The notes under the pieces are model-generated. The model made no database searches and was not told where the DNA came from. It worked only from the letters and a program-made list of their open reading frames with translations. From an uncultured Acidimicrobiales bacterium (GTDB lineage Bacteria > Actinomycetota > Acidimicrobiia > Acidimicrobiales > Hopanoidiivorantaceae): a stretch of 64,000 bases of DNA. Below are positions 61,961 through 64,000 of this stretch, in pieces. Within the stretch, counting starts at the first letter, position 1. Every line of letters begins with the position of its first letter. Location of the stretch: NCBI GenBank assembly GCA_958295755.1, contig OY282367.1, forward strand, positions 1,926,022 through 1,990,021, written 5' to 3'. Both the position numbers and the translations under genes were made by a program.

Positions 61961-62306
61961 ACTGTTAGTATTTTAATATCTAACTTCGCCATAATTTGCA
62001 GGATACAATATCTGCCGAAAATATTTTCCAAAAAGTGTTCAACTTTTTGTTAAGCTATATAGTAACCTACTCGTTTTTGGAAGTAGATATAAAATGTGTA
62101 AATTTCAACGGAAATGCTACCAAAACCAGACGAGTACTTAGCATCTTTACGTGGTGCACTACCTGCACCTGATTTCGCAGCACTATCAGAAGAACTGCAT
62201 CAGTAAATAGCAGACTACATATATTTTTATCTAAACCCTGATATCAGTAGTTGTGAAGAATCAAATGATGTGCTTTCTAATAGAAAATTAAAAAGTAGTA
62301 CAGAAG
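61961..62306. other. AT-rich gap between two envelope-protein genes
   Basis: 346 bases. A 7-bp stem AAAAAGT/ACTTTTT (62030-62036, 62042-62048) could be a weak terminator or regulatory hairpin. On the plus strand an ATG at 62114 opens 30 codons ('MLPKPDEYLASLRGALPAPD...') to TAA at 62206; it has no convincing ribosome site and I do not call it a gene. It should also hold the promoter of the secreted-protein gene (minus strand). Confidence 0.5.
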
Positions 62307-64000
62307 CTATCTTCTAGGGAAACTTGAAAGATCTGAAGTAGCAAATACTTGTTCACCGAAACTAAACCTGAACGTATCCTCCGCTCCATTAGTATCCTCG
62401 TAAATATAGGTTTCTACCTCATAGGATACTTGACATCCTGATACTCGTCTTATAAGACTACTAGTCACCACTTCTGCGCGATACCCTGCTTCTCGCCAAT
62501 GCAAAAGAATATGCCGTTCACCTAACGTCGGATGACAAACAATTAGATAAGCGATATTTCCGTTTTTTGATATTTCTTTCAGATGGTATGTTCCTTGCGA
62601 TAGCAAGCTTTCGCGTGGTTGTATTCCAGGTGTTAGCAGTGAGTACCATGCTCCGTTAGCGAACTCAGGAACCTCACCGGCCGAACTAACCAACCCCCAA
62701 CACAATATAAGCTGTGGTGCTTCTGTTTCATCTAAAAGTTCCGCAATCCGCAAATGATCATATGCTGTTTGAACAGCTTCCTCGATATAGAAATCAAGAT
62801 TTGTTTCTGGGTTTATTCTTTCACCACCATGCAACTCTAATAATCTGTCTGTGGTGAATATGGCATCACCGCTGAAATGGTCGTCTTCCTCGCTCCACTC
62901 ACGAGTCGGCTGTAGAAGATCAGTGAAGCTATAGCCCGGTGGTGCACCGCAGGTATTTTGCGGTGTGAAACCTAGCCAATTTAGTGCTCTTTCTATCCCA
63001 TCCCACACATGTTCTGCCAGATAATCTCCATCTAAACATTGCCCGCCTTCTGGTACTTGATCGCAGGGAACTCTAGGAGTGAAAAGCTGTCTTGAGCTAG
63101 CAGGAGAATATCTGCCAGCTACATTCAGCCACCCTGCCAGAGCACCCAATGTGCCTTGTGTGAACTCTGGCCCTTCGTCGTTTATTTGTGAGAAAATCTG
63201 TATGTTAGACAACCCAGGCACAAACCTATCGCGAGGTATATCATCTGGTAGTGGTAGGGCGACATCGTTTCTAGGTCTAGGCCGCAAACCCGTCTGTGAT
63301 CTAGCAGGTGCGGTGTCTGTGCCCAACAAAACCACCACAGTGGCCCCGCTATCCGCGAAAGCAGGTGGCATAGATGTCACAGCCTCAACACCATCAATAT
63401 CCACAACAGACAACACCCTCTCAGCCTCATCCTCCCAACCCTGTGCGAAATACACAGCAGAACTCCCATATCTGCCCGCAGCATTCCCAGCAGGCAACAC
63501 CACAAACCCAGCCTCTGAAAGCCTAACAGACATCCGCCCAGCAGCACCAGCCACACCAGAACCGTTCAACACCTGAACCTGCAATATCGCAGGGACAGTA
63601 GTGGTTGAAGGCGGAATTGTGGTAGTTGTTGGTGGTGGCAAGGTTGTTGTTGTAGTTGGGGGCGGTGATGTTGTTGGTGGAGCAGAAGTTGTAGTAGTCA
63701 GGGGCGGGACAGTAATAGTAGTTGTGGTGGTGGTGCTTGAAGGTGGGGGTGATGTCGTGGTGGTGGGCGGCGTTGAAGTTGTAGTAGATGGTTCAACGGC
63801 AGATGTCGTAGTCGTCGAAACTGCCAAGGTCGTAGTAGTGCTCGCAGCAGCAGTGCTAGATGGCGACACAACAGAAGAAGCAGTCGAAGAAGTGGCGGTA
63901 GGCACAGTAGTGCTAGCGGTAACTGCAACCGTGCTACGAGTATCTGTGCTACCATCACCATCACCACCAGCCGAGCACGCCCCAGCCAGCAAAACAACAG
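62307..64000 (-). CDS. Thr/Pro-rich lipoprotein with LytR_C domain (5' end beyond window)
   Basis: The frame is open to the right edge; the codons before a TTG at 63992 read VVLLAGACSAGG, a signal-peptide end with a lipobox-like LAGAC, so the true start lies outside. A long Thr/Pro/Ser linker follows (about 63600-63960, many TTTT and PPP runs). Next comes 'LQVQVLNGSGVAGAAGRMSV' with 'LSEAGFVVLPAGNAAGRYG', a LytR_C domain, and about 330 residues I cannot assign. LytR_C domains occur in cell-wall proteins of actinobacteria. An exported, wall-spanning lipoprotein is likely. Confidence 0.75.
   Translation of the reverse strand, partial: VVLLAGACSAGGDGDGSTDTRSTVAVTASTTVPTATSSTASSVVSPSSTAAASTTTTLAVSTTTTSAVEPSTTTSTPPTTTTSPPPSSTTTTTTITVPPLTTTTSAPPTTSPPPTTTTTLPPPTTTTIPPSTTTVPAILQVQVLNGSGVAGAAGRMSVRLSEAGFVVLPAGNAAGRYGSSAVYFAQGWEDEAERVLSVVDIDGVEAVTSMPPAFADSGATVVVLLGTDTAPARSQTGLRPRPRNDVALPLPDDIPRDRFVPGLSNIQIFSQINDEGPEFTQGTLGALAGWLNVAGRYSPASSRQLFTPRVPCDQVPEGGQCLDGDYLAEHVWDGIERALNWLGFTPQNTCGAPPGYSFTDLLQPTREWSEEDDHFSGDAIFTTDRLLELHGGERINPETNLDFYIEEAVQTAYDHLRIAELLDETEAPQLILCWGLVSSAGEVPEFANGAWYSLLTPGIQPRESLLSQGTYHLKEISKNGNIAYLIVCHPTLGERHILLHWREAGYRAEVVTSSLIRRVSGCQVSYEVETYIYEDTNGAEDTFRFSFGEQVFATSDLSSFPRR

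Noticed and set aside
62307..63992. Start of the LytR_C lipoprotein at TTG 63992
   Set aside because: The codons before it encode a hydrophobic signal-peptide end leading to LAGAC, so the gene continues past the window edge.

Overview
The window looks like a chromosomal segment of an actinobacterium. Signs are a class Ib-style dnaK-grpE order, an actinobacterial-type dCTP deaminase, a candidate bL37 ribosomal protein, two large MacB/FtsX-like permeases beside one ATPase, DtxR/IdeR-type iron boxes, and many starts without a Shine-Dalgarno sequence but with a TAnnnT box 6-8 bases upstream (leaderless pattern). The gene set and the moderate GC content would suit an Acidimicrobiia-like lineage, but that placement is inference. 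No rRNA, tRNA, CRISPR array, phage or transposase gene was recognised.

Layout. 1-20 kb is mostly housekeeping and metabolism: grpE (cut by the window edge) and dnaK; divergent gpmA; an HdrD-like Fe-S membrane oxidoreductase; dcd; an amidohydrolase; a DegT-fold enzyme with His in place of the PLP lysine; an SMP-30 lactonase; an SRPBCC protein; a dienelactone hydrolase; a 1-Cys peroxiredoxin; and an ABC exporter with two paralogous permeases.

20-29 kb is a mosaic accessory region. It holds two DUF2442/DUF4160 gene pairs, a DUF4143 ATPase, a duplicated two-gene cassette (a membrane protein and a small basic protein ending VYAGY), a coiled-coil membrane protein and a type IIG-like restriction-methylase. 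Three families of near-identical repeats (50 bp, 120 bp with a hairpin, and a DUF4160 fragment) stitch it together. 29-36 kb returns to core functions: ridA, an iron ABC transporter (fbpA, fbpC, fbpB) with twin iron-box promoters, a HAD phosphatase and adenosine deaminase.

36-48 kb is a defence island. It holds an N4/N6-type methylase with a MvaI/BcnI-like endonuclease; a three-gene unit of a coiled-coil membrane protein, an ApeA-like HEPN protein and a small protein; a second DUF4143 ATPase; and a compact four-gene operon (C5 methylase, MORC/Hsp90-like GHKL ATPase, unknown protein, DUF6339) whose methylase carries a C14 tract that could act as an on/off switch. That operon is the best candidate for an undescribed system.

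48-57.5 kb is nucleoside salvage and catabolism: a cytidine deaminase-thymidine phosphorylase fusion, deoC, an ALDH16-like double aldehyde dehydrogenase and a deoxyribonucleotidase-like HAD. With add and dcd these could take nucleosides to deoxyribose 5-phosphate, acetaldehyde and acetate. A lipoprotein, a diiron ferritin-like protein, a DUF393 protein and the bL37 candidate are interspersed. 57.5-64 kb encodes envelope proteins: an AT-rich membrane protein, a secreted Cys-containing protein and a Thr/Pro-rich lipoprotein with a LytR_C domain, cut by the right edge. A recurring oddity is short in-frame tandem repeats in loops or termini of otherwise ordinary enzymes, with similar repeats between genes.
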